From positions 7,523,501 through 7,587,500 of the forward strand of contig NZ_CP121668.1 in assembly GCF_029714425.1 (NCBI RefSeq): a DNA stretch of 64,000 bases. Reading direction: 5' to 3'. Numbering within the stretch: position 1 is the stretch's first letter; every line of letters starts with the position of its first letter. The DNA comes from Bradyrhizobium sp. CB2312 (lineage in GTDB: Bacteria; Pseudomonadota; Alphaproteobacteria; Rhizobiales; Xanthobacteraceae). Below the pieces are notes generated by a model that worked only from the letters and a program-made list of their open reading frames with translations, did no database searches and was not told where the DNA came from. Positions 44,355 through 54,099 of the stretch are shown here, piece by piece. Position numbers and translations under genes: made by a program.

Positions 44355-46454
44355 TCAATCCTGGATCTTCGAGAAATCCGCCACCGCACGCGTAGCGCTG
44401 CGGATCTCGTTCAGCAGCTTCAGACGGTTCTCGCGCACCTTCGCATCGTCGTCGTTGACGCGCACCTTGTCGAAGAACGCATCGACCGGCGGACGCAGCT
44501 TGGCCATCGCGCTCATCGCAGCCGCAAAGTCTTCCTTGGCGACGGCGGCGCTTGCCTCAGCCTTCACCTCGCTGATCGCCTTCGCCAGCGCCTTCTCCTC
44601 GGCGAGGCTGTAGAGCGCAGCATCGGGCGCACCCTCGAAGGTCCGCTTGTCCTTCTTCTCCTCGATCGAGAGGATGTTGCTGGCGCGCTTGGTGCCGGCG
44701 AGTAGGTTCTTGCCGTCGTCGCTGTCGAGGAATTTTCCAAGCGCCTCGACGCGGCGGATGATCATGAGGAGATCATCCTGGCCGCCGAGCGCGAACACGG
44801 CATCGACGAGATCGTGCCGCGCGCCCTGCTCGCGAAGCTGGACTTTCAGGCGGTCAGCGAAGAAGGCGAGCAAATCGCTCGGGAGCTTCTGCGCATCCGC
44901 AGGCTGCACCGACAAGCCGGCGAGCGCGGACGCCGCCACCTTCATCAGCGACAAGCGCAGCGCATTCTCGGCGATCAACCGGATCACACCGAGTGCCGCA
45001 CGACGCAGTGCATACGGATCCTTAGATCCCGTCGGCTTTTCGTCAATCGCCCAGAAGCCAACGAGCGTGTCGAGCTTGTCCGCAAGCGCGACGGCAACAC
45101 TGACCGGGTCGGTCGGCACGCGATCAGTCGGCCCTTGCGGCTTGTAGTGGTCCTCGCAGGCGGCAGCGACGGACGCATCCTCGCCCTGAGCCAGCGCGTA
45201 GTACTTGCCCATCAGGCCCTGCACCTCGGGGAATTCGCCGACGACTTCCGTCAGCAGATCCGCCTTGGCGAGATGTGCGGCGCGCGTCGCCTTGGCGACA
45301 TCGGCGCCGACCAGCGGCGCGATCTCGGCGGCGAGACGCTCGATGCGCTTGATGCGCGCGGCCTGGGTGCCGAGCTTCTCGTGGAACACGATCTGCTCGA
45401 ACTTCGGCAGACGATCCTCGAGCTTCGTCTTCAGATCGGTCTCATAGAAAAACTTCGCATCCGACAGGCGCGGACGGATCACGCGCTCATTGCCTGATAC
45501 GATGACCTTGCCGCCGTCGGTCGCCTCGATATTGGCGGTGAGGACGAACTTGTTGGTCAGCTTGCCCGTCTTGGGATCCTTGACGACAAAGCACTTCTGG
45601 TTGTTGCGGATGGTGGCGCGGATCACCTCGTCCGGGATCGCGAGATATTCTTCCTCGAACGATCCCATCATGACGACAGGCCATTCGACGAGGCCCGAGA
45701 CCTCGTCGAGCAGCACCTGATCCTCGACCAGCTCAAAACCTTGCGCGAAGGTCAGCTCCTTGGCGTCTTCGAAGATGATGTCCTTGCGCGCCTGCGGATC
45801 GAGGATGACCTTTGCCGCCTTCAGCTTGGCTTCATAGTCCTCGAAGCGGCGCACGGAGATCGCGCTAGGGGCCATGAAGCGATGGCCGTAGGTGGTCTGG
45901 CCGGTTTCGATGCCGTCGACCTCGAACTTCACGATATCGGGATCTTCGGTCTCGGGCCCGAACGTGGCGGTGATCGCGTGCAGCGGACGCACCCAGCTCA
46001 GCGAGCCCGGCTTGCCCGAGCGCGCGCCCCAGCGCATCGATTTCGGCCAGGGGAAGGTGCGGATGATGACGGGCAGGATTTCCGCGAGCACATCGATCGC
46101 ATCGCGGCCGGGCTTCTCGATCAGGCCGATGTAGAAATCGCCCTTGGGATCGCGCTGGATCTTGGCTTCATCCAGCGATTTCAGACCTGTCGCTTTCAAA
46201 AAACCCTGCACGGCGGCATCGGGCGCGCCGACCTTCGGGCCGCGGCGTTCGGTCTTCAGATCAGGCTGGCGCGCGGGGATGCCGTGCACGGTGAGCGCGA
46301 GGCGGCGGGGCGTCGCGAACGCTTTCGCGCCCTCATAGACGAGGCCTTCGGCGACGAGCTTGTCGGTGACCATGCGGCGCAGATCGTCGGCCGCCTTGGC
46401 CTGCATGCGCGCGGGGATTTCTTCCGAGAACAGTTCAAGCAAAAGTTCGGGCAT
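44355..46454 (-). CDS. glyS: Glycyl-tRNA synthetase beta subunit
   Basis: 699 residues, normal length. N-terminal [17 protein letters not shown] signature, then [47 protein letters not shown], and C-terminal DALRR and anticodon-recognition region. Partner of GlyQ in the alpha2-beta2 glycyl-tRNA synthetase. Start overlaps the glyQ stop by one base (TGATG). Confidence 0.97.
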   Translation of the reverse strand: MPELLLELFSEEIPARMQAKAADDLRRMVTDKLVAEGLVYEGAKAFATPRRLALTVHGIPARQPDLKTERRGPKVGAPDAAVQGFLKATGLKSLDEAKIQRDPKGDFYIGLIEKPGRDAIDVLAEILPVIIRTFPWPKSMRWGARSGKPGSLSWVRPLHAITATFGPETEDPDIVKFEVDGIETGQTTYGHRFMAPSAISVRRFEDYEAKLKAAKVILDPQARKDIIFEDAKELTFAQGFELVEDQVLLDEVSGLVEWPVVMMGSFEEEYLAIPDEVIRATIRNNQKCFVVKDPKTGKLTNKFVLTANIEATDGGKVIVSGNERVIRPRLSDAKFFYETDLKTKLEDRLPKFEQIVFHEKLGTQAARIKRIERLAAEIAPLVGADVAKATRAAHLAKADLLTEVVGEFPEVQGLMGKYYALAQGEDASVAAACEDHYKPQGPTDRVPTDPVSVAVALADKLDTLVGFWAIDEKPTGSKDPYALRRAALGVIRLIAENALRLSLMKVAASALAGLSVQPADAQKLPSDLLAFFADRLKVQLREQGARHDLVDAVFALGGQDDLLMIIRRVEALGKFLDSDDGKNLLAGTKRASNILSIEEKKDKRTFEGAPDAALYSLAEEKALAKAISEVKAEASAAVAKEDFAAAMSAMAKLRPPVDAFFDKVRVNDDDAKVRENRLKLLNEIRSATRAVADFSKIQD

Positions 46455-47392
46455 CAGGCCGCTCCGCCCGCTTCAGTGTGGATCCAGGCCTCGCCGCAGG
46501 CTTTTGCCAATTCGCGCACGCGCAAGATGTAGCTCTGCCGCTCCGTCACCGAGATCACGCCGCGTGCGTCCAAGAGGTTGAAGACGTGACTGGCCTTGAT
46601 GCACTGGTCATAGGCCGGCAGCGCCATCAGATGCTGCTTCCTGTTGCCGCCTTCGCGCCAGCCGGCGTCGAGATACTTTCGGCAGGCGGCTTCGGCCATC
46701 TTGAACTGCTCGAACAGCATCGCGGTGTCGGCATATTCGAAGTTGTGCCGGGAATATTCCTGCTCGGCCTGCAGGAAGACGTCGCCATAGGTGACCTTGG
46801 CGTCGCCCTCGCGGCCGTTGAAATTGAGATCGTAGACGCGGTCGACGCCCTGCACATACATCGCGAGGCGCTCGAGCCCGTAGGTGAGCTCGCCCGCGAC
46901 CGGCGCGCATTCGAAGCCGGCGACCTGCTGGAAATAAGTGAACTGGCTGACTTCCATGCCGTCGCACCAGCACTCCCAGCCAAGACCCCAGGCGCCCAGC
47001 GTCGGGCTCTCCCAATCGTCCTCGACGAAGCGAATGTCGTGCACGGCGGAATCGATGCCGATCGCGGCGAGCGACTTCAGGTACAGCTCCTGAAGATTCG
47101 GCGGCGACGGCTTCATGATCACCTGGAACTGGTAATAGTGCTGCATCCGGTTCGGGTTCTCGCCGTAGCGGCCGTCCTTGGGCCGGCGCGAGGGCTGCAC
47201 ATAGGCCGCGTTCCAGGGCTTTGGCCCGAGCGCGCGCAGCGTGGTGGCCGGATGGAAGGTGCCTGCGCCCATCTCCATGTCGTAGGGCTGCAGGATCACG
47301 CAGCCCTGCTCGGCCCAGAATCGCTGGAGCGCGAGGATGAAGCCCTGGAACGAGCGTTCCGGGCGCATATGGGCGGGCAATGAGGCGTCCAT
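46454..47392 (-). CDS. glyQ: Glycyl-tRNA synthetase alpha subunit
   Basis: 312 residues. [59 protein letters not shown] and [11 protein letters not shown] are the class II synthetase motifs. Charges tRNA-Gly with GlyS. First gene of the pair, translationally coupled. Confidence 0.97.
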   Translation of the reverse strand: MDASLPAHMRPERSFQGFILALQRFWAEQGCVILQPYDMEMGAGTFHPATTLRALGPKPWNAAYVQPSRRPKDGRYGENPNRMQHYYQFQVIMKPSPPNLQELYLKSLAAIGIDSAVHDIRFVEDDWESPTLGAWGLGWECWCDGMEVSQFTYFQQVAGFECAPVAGELTYGLERLAMYVQGVDRVYDLNFNGREGDAKVTYGDVFLQAEQEYSRHNFEYADTAMLFEQFKMAEAACRKYLDAGWREGGNRKQHLMALPAYDQCIKASHVFNLLDARGVISVTERQSYILRVRELAKACGEAWIHTEAGGAA

Positions 47393-47511
47393 CGTCAGAT
47401 CAGGCTCTCGCGGGGGGTTTTGAATCGCGCGGGACCGTATCGACGGCGGGGGTGGGAATCAAGGCAAAGGGGGCCGATTCGGGCCAAATGGCCGTCGTCC
47501 GGGGATGGTGT

Positions 47512-47605
47512 CGTAGGGTGGGCAAAGCGAAGCGTGCCCACCATCGTCATCACCAGTGCCGAGGGATGGTGGGCACGGCGCAAGGGCGCCTTTGCCCACC
47601 CTACG
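47512..47605. repeat. CGTAGGGTGGGCAAAG repeat (copy 2)
   Basis: Outer arms CGTAGGGTGGGCAAAG and CTTTGCCCACCCTACG, inner GCGTGCCCACCATC / GATGGTGGGCACGG. Clean example of the family; folds as a long hairpin. Lies between glyQ and a small gene. Confidence 0.88.
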
Positions 47606-47615
47606 GCAGCGTTTC

Positions 47616-47807
47616 CTAGCCGGGCCGATAAGCTCCGGTCACGGGGTCACGCTTCAGCGTCTGGATATCCCCCATGCGGGCGGTCTCAGCGACGCGCGAC
47701 AGGCGCATCTCCTCCAGCTCCTGGTTGATCCGGACGGCGGTCTTGTAGGCCCAGCGGACCACGGCAAGCCCGCCCAGGACGCCCGCGAAAGCGACGAACG
47801 GCGGCAT
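47616..47807 (-). CDS. Small membrane-associated protein (63 aa)
   Basis: 63 residues: MPPFVAFAGVLGGLAVVRWAY is one membrane helix, then charged INQELEEMRLSRVAETARMG and TLKRDPVTGAYRPG. The end (KRDPVTGAYR) recurs in small proteins near sppA or glyQ in Bradyrhizobium (from memory). Unknown function; probably genuine. Confidence 0.65.
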   Translation of the reverse strand: MPPFVAFAGVLGGLAVVRWAYKTAVRINQELEEMRLSRVAETARMGDIQTLKRDPVTGAYRPG

Positions 47808-47911
47808 CTGTCGATCCTTGTCTAGTGCTCAGCCCCCACGCGCATTCTCGCGCAGACCGGGCCGCGCCGCAATTGGCTCGGGCCGGACCAAATGGCGCGG
47901 GAGCGCGCCGC

Positions 47912-48820
47912 CTAGAACCCGAATTTCGCCCAAATCGCCCGCGTCTCGACCGCCGAGATCAACTCGTCCGGCAGCCCGGCCATTGATTCCATGGCCAAAA
48001 GCTGCCCCGCGCCGGGCGCTTTCCGCCCGAACAGGCCGGACAAAAGTCCTGTCGGCTGCGCAATCACGGGGGTGAGAACCTTCTCGCCATAGCGGGCACG
48101 AAGAGTTGAGCGGAGATCGCCGATGCCGTCGGCGAGCCCCAGCGCGATCGCACTCTCGCCGGCCCAGTACTCTCCCGTGAAGAGCGTGTCGTCATTGCCG
48201 TTCAGCCGTGCGCCGCGGCTGTCCTTCACCAGCGAGATGAAGATCTGGTGGATCTCGCGCTGGATCGCCTTCAGCTTGGCCACATCATCCGGGTTTTCCG
48301 GGAGGAACGGATCGAGCATCGCCTTGTGCGCACCGGCGGTGTAGAGCCGCCGCTCGATGCCGAGCCGCCTGATCGCGTCCTGGAAACCGAAGCTGCCGCC
48401 GACCACGCCGATCGAGCCGAGGATGGAGGACGGATCACAAATGATCTCGTCGCCCGCGCAGGCGATCATGTAGCCGCCGGAGGCCGCGACGTCCTCGACG
48501 AAGACAAGCACCGGCAGCTTCTTCTCCGCCGCGAGCTGCTTGATGCGCAGGTAGATCTGGCGCGACTGCACCGGCGAGCCGCCGGGCGAATTGATCACCA
48601 GCGCCACAGCCTTGGCGTTCCGATACGAAAACGCCCGCTCCAGGATTCGCGCGACCCCGGCGAGCGTCATGCCCGGCCGCAGCGGCGTCACCGCGCCGAT
48701 CACGCCCGAGAGCCGCACCACCGGCACCACCGCCGTGCCGGGACGGAAGCGCGCCGGCAGATATTCCATGAGCTTGTCGGCCAGGCCGGAACTCTCTCGA
48801 TCGTTCAATTGTTCGGCCAT
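47912..48820 (-). CDS. sppA: S49 family peptidase (SppA-like)
   Basis: 302 residues. Catalytic Ser at about 115 in VAASGGYMIAC and Lys at about 166 in AGAHKAM, spaced 51 residues as in bacterial SppA. Other family marks: NSPGGSPVQS and GSIGVVGGSFGF. No clear N-terminal membrane helix, so it resembles the short, cytosolic or membrane-bound forms. Cleaves signal peptides left in the membrane. Confidence 0.9.
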   Translation of the reverse strand: MAEQLNDRESSGLADKLMEYLPARFRPGTAVVPVVRLSGVIGAVTPLRPGMTLAGVARILERAFSYRNAKAVALVINSPGGSPVQSRQIYLRIKQLAAEKKLPVLVFVEDVAASGGYMIACAGDEIICDPSSILGSIGVVGGSFGFQDAIRRLGIERRLYTAGAHKAMLDPFLPENPDDVAKLKAIQREIHQIFISLVKDSRGARLNGNDDTLFTGEYWAGESAIALGLADGIGDLRSTLRARYGEKVLTPVIAQPTGLLSGLFGRKAPGAGQLLAMESMAGLPDELISAVETRAIWAKFGF

Positions 48821-48931
48821 GCCGTTACCTCTGATTAACCATTTCTTATCACGCGAGTGTCATTGGAAGTGCCTGGAACGTGTTTTGCAGATTTCCCGTT
48901 GGGAGGCTGCAATGGGGCAGCGGAGAACACC

Positions 48932-49030
48932 ATGAAAATCTATCTGCTGATGCTGCTGATCGGTGCGCTGTTCATGGCGATCCGCCTGACGTCCCCGCAG
49001 GAACAGCAATCGGAATCGCTTCCCCAGTAA
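48932..49030 (+). CDS. Very small membrane protein (32 aa)
   Basis: MKIYLLMLLIGALFMAIRLT then a polar end SPQEQQSESLPQ. One membrane helix. Ribosome site GGAG 7 nt before. Sits between SppA and the tRNA methyltransferase on the opposite strand. Plausible but short, so moderate confidence. No known family. Confidence 0.4.
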   Translation: MKIYLLMLLIGALFMAIRLTSPQEQQSESLPQ

Positions 49031-49034
49031 GCGA

Positions 49035-49802
49035 TCACGGCTCCGCCAGCGACAAGGCCGCCCTCCCTTCCAGGATATCGCTCACCTCTTTTTTAGGCAT
49101 GCGTGACTCATCATTGAGCACGAGGCCCGATAGCAGGCGTGTCGGGGCCCGACCGCCCTTGACCGCGCGCACCAGCACCCGGATCGCGGACCGTCCCGCC
49201 TCGCCGTGAACCGGCAGGATCGCGAGGCTTCCGAAGCCGCGTGACAGCGCTGCCAAGACATCGCCGATTCCATCTGCACGCCAAATCAAGGTGAGCGCGC
49301 CATTCGATCGAAGGATGCGCCGTGCTGCATGCACCCAGGCATGCAGCGTCTCGTCGGTCGCGACATGCGCGATCTGACGCGCCTGATCGGGCGAGCCGCG
49401 GTGGCGCGCGGGGTCGTTGAAGGGCGGATTCATCAGCACCACGTCGACGCTGTCGGGCACGAGCCCGTGTGCCGCAAAGACCTGCGCGTCAGCCGTGGCG
49501 TCGAGCACGATCGTCTCCGCGGCAATCCCGTTCGCCGCCGCATTGGCGCACGCAAGCTCAGCCAGTTCCGGATTGATCTCGACGAGGCCAAGCCTGATCC
49601 CCGCGACGCGACGCGCCAGCGCCAGCCCGGCCGTGCCGATGCCGGCGCCGAGATCGACCACGCGGTCGCCTGCGTGGGCTTCGGTCGCCGCCGCAAGCAA
49701 TATGGCGTCGTGCCCGGCGCGATGGCCGGATCGTTTCTGCTTGAGGCGCAACTGCCCACCGAGAAAGGCGTCCTCGGTGATATCTGTGACGACGTCAATC
49801 AT
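49035..49802 (-). CDS. tRNA1(Val) (adenine37-N6)-methyltransferase-like
   Basis: 255 residues. SAM-binding region DRVVDLGAGIGTAGLAL at about 46-62, LVEINPELAELA, and the adenine N6-methyltransferase motif NPPF (DVVLMNPPFND). Matches the TrmN6/YfiC group that methylates A37 of tRNA1Val in gammaproteobacteria; RNA target inferred. Its start overlaps DUF2007 stop by 8 nt. Confidence 0.85.
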   Translation of the reverse strand: MIDVVTDITEDAFLGGQLRLKQKRSGHRAGHDAILLAAATEAHAGDRVVDLGAGIGTAGLALARRVAGIRLGLVEINPELAELACANAAANGIAAETIVLDATADAQVFAAHGLVPDSVDVVLMNPPFNDPARHRGSPDQARQIAHVATDETLHAWVHAARRILRSNGALTLIWRADGIGDVLAALSRGFGSLAILPVHGEAGRSAIRVLVRAVKGGRAPTRLLSGLVLNDESRMPKKEVSDILEGRAALSLAEP

Positions 49803-50022
49803 CGCCGCGCAGTTCGTGGCTGAGGCCGGCCTCGATCAGGAGCGCCCGCGCCTCCTGCGCGTCGTCCTCATGGACCAGGATCCGCCGCGGCAGGATGCCG
49901 AGCGAGCCCTCGATGATGCTCATATTCTGGTCCAGCACCAGATGATGGATATTGGCGCCGTCGAGCAGCGCGCCGATCGCCGACACCAGCACCATGTCGT
50001 TGGTCCGAACCAGTTCACGCAA
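49795..50022 (-). CDS. DUF2007 protein (75 aa)
   Basis: 75 residues if translation starts at TTG 50022, with an AGGAG site 9 nt before. The upstream residues (MPLLAPFRQESCV) look like leader. LRELVRTNDMVLVSAIGALLDGANIHHLVLDQNMS is a clear DUF2007 start, and RRILVHEDDAQEARALL follows. Unknown function. Upstream neighbour of the methyltransferase, operon. Confidence 0.85.
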   Translation of the reverse strand: MRELVRTNDMVLVSAIGALLDGANIHHLVLDQNMSIIEGSLGILPRRILVHEDDAQEARALLIEAGLSHELRGDD

Positions 50023-50156
50023 AACGCAGGACTCCTGCCTGAAAGGGGCTAAAAGGGGCAAATGTCAATGGTTCCGCGGGCCTTGCCGCATCCGCTGCCA
50101 GTTTCTATTGTCTTTCCATCAGAATAGCCCCTCCGGGGCAAATATTGGAGACCGGC

Positions 50157-51164
50157 GTGGCCGTCATCGTACCTTTCGAAACTCCCGGCGCGTCGATCGA
50201 AGAGCTGGTGGCCCTTGTCGCTGGTGACATGGAACGCGTCAACGCCACGATCCTGTCGCGGACCGGTTCCGACGTGACCATGATCCCGGAGGTCGCCAAC
50301 CACCTCATCTCCTCAGGTGGCAAGCGTCTGCGCCCGATGCTGACGCTCGCCATGGCCAACCTCGCTGGCTACACCGGCGACGGCCATATCAAGCTCGCGG
50401 CCAGCGTCGAGTTCATGCACACCGCCACGCTGCTCCACGACGACGTCGTCGACGAGAGCGAGATGCGCCGCGGCAAGCTGTCGGCGCGCATGCTCTGGGG
50501 CAACGAGGCCAGCGTGCTGGTCGGCGACTTCCTGCTCGGACAGGCGTTCCGCATGATGGTCGAGGTCGGCTCGCTCCGCGCGCTCGACATCCTCTCCGCG
50601 GCCGCCGCCACCATCGCCGAGGGCGAGGTGATGCAGCTTGCCGCCGCCAAGAACACCGCGACCACCGAGGACGAATATCTCGCCGTGATCCGCGGCAAGA
50701 CCGCCGAGCTGTTTGCTGCGGCCTGCGAGGTCGGCCCTGTGATCGCCAACCGCCCCAAGGCCGAGCAGACCGCCTGCCGCTCGGTCGGCATGAATCTCGG
50801 CATCGCCTTCCAGCTCGTCGACGACGTGCTCGATTATGGCGGCAAGAGCGCCAAGCTCGGCAAGAACACCGGCGATGATTTCCGCGAGGGCAAGATCACC
50901 TTGCCGGTCGTGCTCGCGTTCCGCCGCGGCAACGACACCGAGCGCGCCTTCTGGATCCGCGCGCTCGAGCGCGGCGAGATCGGCGATAGCGATCTCGATC
51001 ACGCCATCGGGTTGATGAACAAGCACCGCGCGCTCGAGGACACGCTGAGCCGCGCCCAGCACTACGGCGCCATGGCCGTCGACGCGCTGGCGCTGTTCCC
51101 GCCCTCGCCGATGAAGAGCGCGCTGGAGCAGGTGGTGGCGTTCTGCCTGGCGCGGTCGCACTGA
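50157..51164 (+). CDS. Polyprenyl diphosphate synthase (octa/decaprenyl, ubiquinone side chain)
   Basis: 335 residues from GTG 50157 with GGAG 7 nt upstream. First Asp-rich motif LHDDVVDESEMRRGK and second LVDDVLDYGG are typical of trans-prenyltransferases; KRLRPML and DFLLGQAF match the long-chain group. Makes the isoprenoid tail of ubiquinone. Chain length cannot be read from this sequence. Divergent from the DUF2007 gene. Confidence 0.94.
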   Translation: MAVIVPFETPGASIEELVALVAGDMERVNATILSRTGSDVTMIPEVANHLISSGGKRLRPMLTLAMANLAGYTGDGHIKLAASVEFMHTATLLHDDVVDESEMRRGKLSARMLWGNEASVLVGDFLLGQAFRMMVEVGSLRALDILSAAAATIAEGEVMQLAAAKNTATTEDEYLAVIRGKTAELFAAACEVGPVIANRPKAEQTACRSVGMNLGIAFQLVDDVLDYGGKSAKLGKNTGDDFREGKITLPVVLAFRRGNDTERAFWIRALERGEIGDSDLDHAIGLMNKHRALEDTLSRAQHYGAMAVDALALFPPSPMKSALEQVVAFCLARSH

Positions 51165-51197
51165 GCGACTGCCTCTCTTTCCTCGCAATTTGCTCCG

Positions 51198-51262
51198 TCA
51201 TCCTGAGGCGCGAGCGGCGCGATGCGAAGCATCGCGCCACTCGCACCTCAGGGGTGACGGCG
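51198..51262. repeat. TCATCCTGAGGCG...GGTGACG repeat
   Basis: CATCCTGAGGCGCGAGCGGCGCGATGC and GCATCGCGCCACTCGCACCTCAGGGGTGACG can pair over most of their length. A common proteobacterial intergenic repeat type. Confidence 0.7.
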
Positions 51263-51330
51263 TGACATTTGCACGCGCTGCATCAACGCCGTCATTGCAA
51301 TGACGGAGTTTGGAGCAACAGCACACCCAC

Positions 51331-51470
51331 TCTCGTGTCCCGGACGCGCTGCAGCGTGAAACGCTGCTGCGCTGAGCCGGGACCCACGTAGCACCGAGCG
51401 ATCAGCAACATGGGCCCCGGCTCTGCAGCGCACCGCTGAAGAAGCGCTGCGCTGCGTCCGGGGCACGAGA
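51331..51470. repeat. TCTCGTGTCCCGG...CACGAGA repeat
   Basis: Arms TCTCGTGTCCCGGACGCGCTGC and GCGTCCGGGGCACGAGA; the middle has GAGCCGGGACCCACGTAG and ATGGGCCCCGGCTC, which pair too. Non-coding. Confidence 0.75.
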
Positions 51471-51604
51471 GGGGTTATCCAACAACCACCGACATCTCAC
51501 CATTGGGCCCGTGGCCACATACATCACTCTCCCATCCCACCTCACCGGCGAACTACCTCCAAATTCTCACCGCTCCCTCCACCCGCACGACAGTTGTCCC
51601 AGTC

Positions 51605-51621
51605 ACTTGCATTTTGCAAGT
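51605..51621. promoter_or_regulatory. Palindrome ACTTGCA-TTT-TGCAAGT before hxlR gene
   Basis: Perfect 7-bp arms with a TTT spacer, 21 nt upstream of the HxlR-type start. HxlR regulators often bind such palindromes and control their own operon. The gene pair HxlR-KAS follows directly. Confidence 0.7.
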
Positions 51622-51642
51622 CACTACCCTACCTTCCGCCGC

Positions 51643-52158
51643 ATGCAGCCCAAATCCCCTTCCATTCTGGAATGCCCGGTCGGCCGCGCCGTGGAGACGG
51701 TCGGCGAGTGGTGGAGCATCCTGATCCTGCGCGATGCATTTCAGGGCGCGACCAAGTTCGACGAATTCCAGCAGGGCCTCGGGATTGCGCCGAACATCCT
51801 GTCGCGGCGGCTTGCGCATCTCACCGCGAGCGGCATGTTCGTGCGCCGCCGCTATCATGAGCGGCCGCCGCGCTACGAATATGTGCTGACCGACAAGGCG
51901 CGCGACTTCTTCCCCGTGGTCGCCGCGCTGCTCGCCTGGGGCAACAAGCATCTCGCGCCGAAGGGCGAATCCATCCTGCTGGCGAGGCACGCTGGCATCC
52001 GTCCGCTCGATCCGGTTGTTGTCGATGCCGCCGACATGCAGCCGATCACGCTCGCCAATACGGTCGCCATTCCCGGGCCCCGCGCCAGCCGCGGCATGCG
52101 CGCGCGGCTCGCTTCGCTCAAAGCCATGAACCCGGCCGTCGCGCCGGCCGGAGACTGA
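51643..52158 (+). CDS. HxlR/MarR-like winged-helix transcriptional regulator
   Basis: 171 residues from ATG 51643. CPVGRAVETVGEWWSILILRDAF is the HxlR family start, with FDEFQQGLGIAPNILSRRLAHLTASGMFVRRRY the winged helix. A C-terminal extension of about 65 residues goes beyond the classical HxlR core. One nt from the FabF-like gene, forming an operon, with a palindromic operator in front. It may sense a fatty-acid-like or aromatic signal, unknown. Confidence 0.9.
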   Translation: MQPKSPSILECPVGRAVETVGEWWSILILRDAFQGATKFDEFQQGLGIAPNILSRRLAHLTASGMFVRRRYHERPPRYEYVLTDKARDFFPVVAALLAWGNKHLAPKGESILLARHAGIRPLDPVVVDAADMQPITLANTVAIPGPRASRGMRARLASLKAMNPAVAPAGD

Positions 52159-52159
52159 C

Positions 52160-53422
52160 ATGCGTCGTATCGTCGTGACAGGCATGGGCGCGGTGTCGCC
52201 GCTCGGCTGCGGTGTCGAATTGTCGTGGCGCCGGCTGCTTGCCGGCCAAAGCGGGCTGCGCCCGCTGCCCGAATGGGCGCAATCATTACCCGCGCGCATC
52301 GCCGGCCTCGTGCTCGACAAGGCCGACGATGCCGAAGGCGGTTTCGATCCGGCAGAGGCCGCTGCGCCCAAAGACCAGCGCAAGATGGACCGCTTCATCC
52401 TGTTCGCGCTGCTCGCCACCACCGAAGCGGTCGCGCAAGCCAAATGGACGCCGCAGGACGCATCTGCACTGGAACGGACCGCGACGATCATCGCCTCCGG
52501 CGTCGGCGGCTTTCCGGCGATGGCCGAAGCCGTGCGCATCACCGAGCAGCGCGGCGCGCGCCGGCTGTCGCCGTTCACGATCCCCTCCTTCCTCGCCAAT
52601 CTCGCCGCCGGCCACGTCTCGATCAAATACGGCTACAAGGGTGCGCTGGGCACGCCGGTCACGGCCTGCGCCGCCGGCGTGCAGGCGATCGGTGATGCCG
52701 CGCGCATGATCCGCGCGGGCGAAGCCGATGTCGCGATCTGCGGCGGCGCGGAGGCCTGCATCGACATCGTCAGCCTCGGCGGCTTTGCCGCGGCGCGCGC
52801 GCTGTCGAGCTCCTTCAACGACGAGCCCGCACGGGCCTCGCGCCCGTTCGATCGCGACCGCGAAGGTTTTGTCATGGGCGAAGGCGCCGGCATCCTCGTG
52901 ATCGAGGAGCTCGAGCATGCACTGGCGCGCGGCGCGACGCCGATCGCCGAGATCGTCGGCTATGGTACGACCGCGGACGCCTATCATATGACGTCGGGGC
53001 CGCCTGATGGGGACGGTGCCCGCCGTGCCATGGAGATCGCGCTTCGGCAGGCGAAGCTTGCGCCCGCAGATCTGCAGCACCTCAACGCACATGCGACCTC
53101 GACGCCAGCCGGCGACGAAAGCGAGCTCGGCGCGATCGGCGCGCTGTTCGGCCGTAACCGCGGCATCGCGGTGAGCGCGACCAAATCGGCGACCGGCCAT
53201 CTGCTCGGCGCGGCCGGCGGCCTGGAGTCTATTTTCACCATCCTCGCCTTGCGCGACCAGATCGCGCCGCCGACGCTCAATCTCGAAAACCCTGATCCGG
53301 GCGCAGAAGGCATCGACATCGTCGCCGGCACCGCGCGGCCGATGCCGATGCAGCATGCCATCTCCAACGGATTTGGCTTTGGCGGGGTGAATGCGAGCGC
53401 AATCTTCCGCCGCATGGGCTGA
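52160..53422 (+). CDS. Beta-ketoacyl-ACP synthase II (FabF-like)
   Basis: 420 residues. Active-site Cys170 in TACAAG, His311 in NAHATSTPAGD and His347 in TKSATGHLLGAAGG. N-terminal RIVVTGMGAVSPLG as in KAS II. Being behind an HxlR regulator and not in the fatty acid operon, it may serve a secondary lipid or polyketide-like product. No ACP gene nearby. Confidence 0.92.
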   Translation: MRRIVVTGMGAVSPLGCGVELSWRRLLAGQSGLRPLPEWAQSLPARIAGLVLDKADDAEGGFDPAEAAAPKDQRKMDRFILFALLATTEAVAQAKWTPQDASALERTATIIASGVGGFPAMAEAVRITEQRGARRLSPFTIPSFLANLAAGHVSIKYGYKGALGTPVTACAAGVQAIGDAARMIRAGEADVAICGGAEACIDIVSLGGFAAARALSSSFNDEPARASRPFDRDREGFVMGEGAGILVIEELEHALARGATPIAEIVGYGTTADAYHMTSGPPDGDGARRAMEIALRQAKLAPADLQHLNAHATSTPAGDESELGAIGALFGRNRGIAVSATKSATGHLLGAAGGLESIFTILALRDQIAPPTLNLENPDPGAEGIDIVAGTARPMPMQHAISNGFGFGGVNASAIFRRMG

Positions 53423-53466
53423 ACGAGAGGCCTTGAAATCGCGGCGGCCTGCGCTACGAAAACAGG

Positions 53467-54099
53467 ATGACCGAAACCAATTTCTGGCTGTTCCTGGCCG
53501 CTGCCTGTCTAATCGCCGCCATTCCGGGCCCCGGCATTTTCTACGTCGCGGCCCGGACCTTGTCCGAGGGACGCGCAAGCGGCTTCGCCTCGACCGCGGG
53601 CACGGCGCTGGGCGGGATGGTCCATGTCGTGGCCGGCAGTCTCGGCATCTCCGCCATCATCCTCGCCAGTGCGGAACTGTTCGCTGCGGTCAAATTCGTC
53701 GGCGCGCTCTATCTGGTCTGGCTCGGCATCAAGACGTTTTGCAGCGCCGGCCGCGCGCTGTCGCTCGATCGTGAAGCCGTCGGCGACACGCGCGCGTTCC
53801 GCGACGGCGTGCTGGTCGAGACGCTGAATCCGAAGACCGCCGCGTTCTTTCTCGCCTTCATTCCGCAATTCCTCGATCCCGCGGGAGCGAGCCCCACGCT
53901 GCAATTCATCATGCTGGGCACGATCTCGGTGACGCTGAACACGCTCGCCGATGTCGTCGTGGTGCTGATGGCCTCCGCGACGCGCGCGCAGCTGATCGGA
54001 CGGCCGCAGCTGATGCGGCGTCTCACCCAAGGCTCCGGCGTCTTCATCGTGGGCCTCGGCCTCTCGCTTGCGCTGGCGCGGCGGCCGGCAAATGGCTAG
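53467..54099 (+). CDS. LysE family translocator
   Basis: 210 residues, about six hydrophobic segments; family signature PGPGIFYVAARTLSEGRASGF (IPGPGxxxxxxR) at about 21-40, then LVWLGIKTF and the ETLNPKTAAFFLAFIPQF motif. Exports amino acids or related compounds (e.g. homoserine lactones in the RhtB branch). Its end overlaps the hydrolase start by 8 nt. Confidence 0.92.
   Translation: MTETNFWLFLAAACLIAAIPGPGIFYVAARTLSEGRASGFASTAGTALGGMVHVVAGSLGISAIILASAELFAAVKFVGALYLVWLGIKTFCSAGRALSLDREAVGDTRAFRDGVLVETLNPKTAAFFLAFIPQFLDPAGASPTLQFIMLGTISVTLNTLADVVVVLMASATRAQLIGRPQLMRRLTQGSGVFIVGLGLSLALARRPANG

Noticed and set aside
44135..44395. 86-residue frame over the candidate sRNA
   Set aside because: It reads through the terminator hairpin and the palindromic repeat; no homology or ribosome site.
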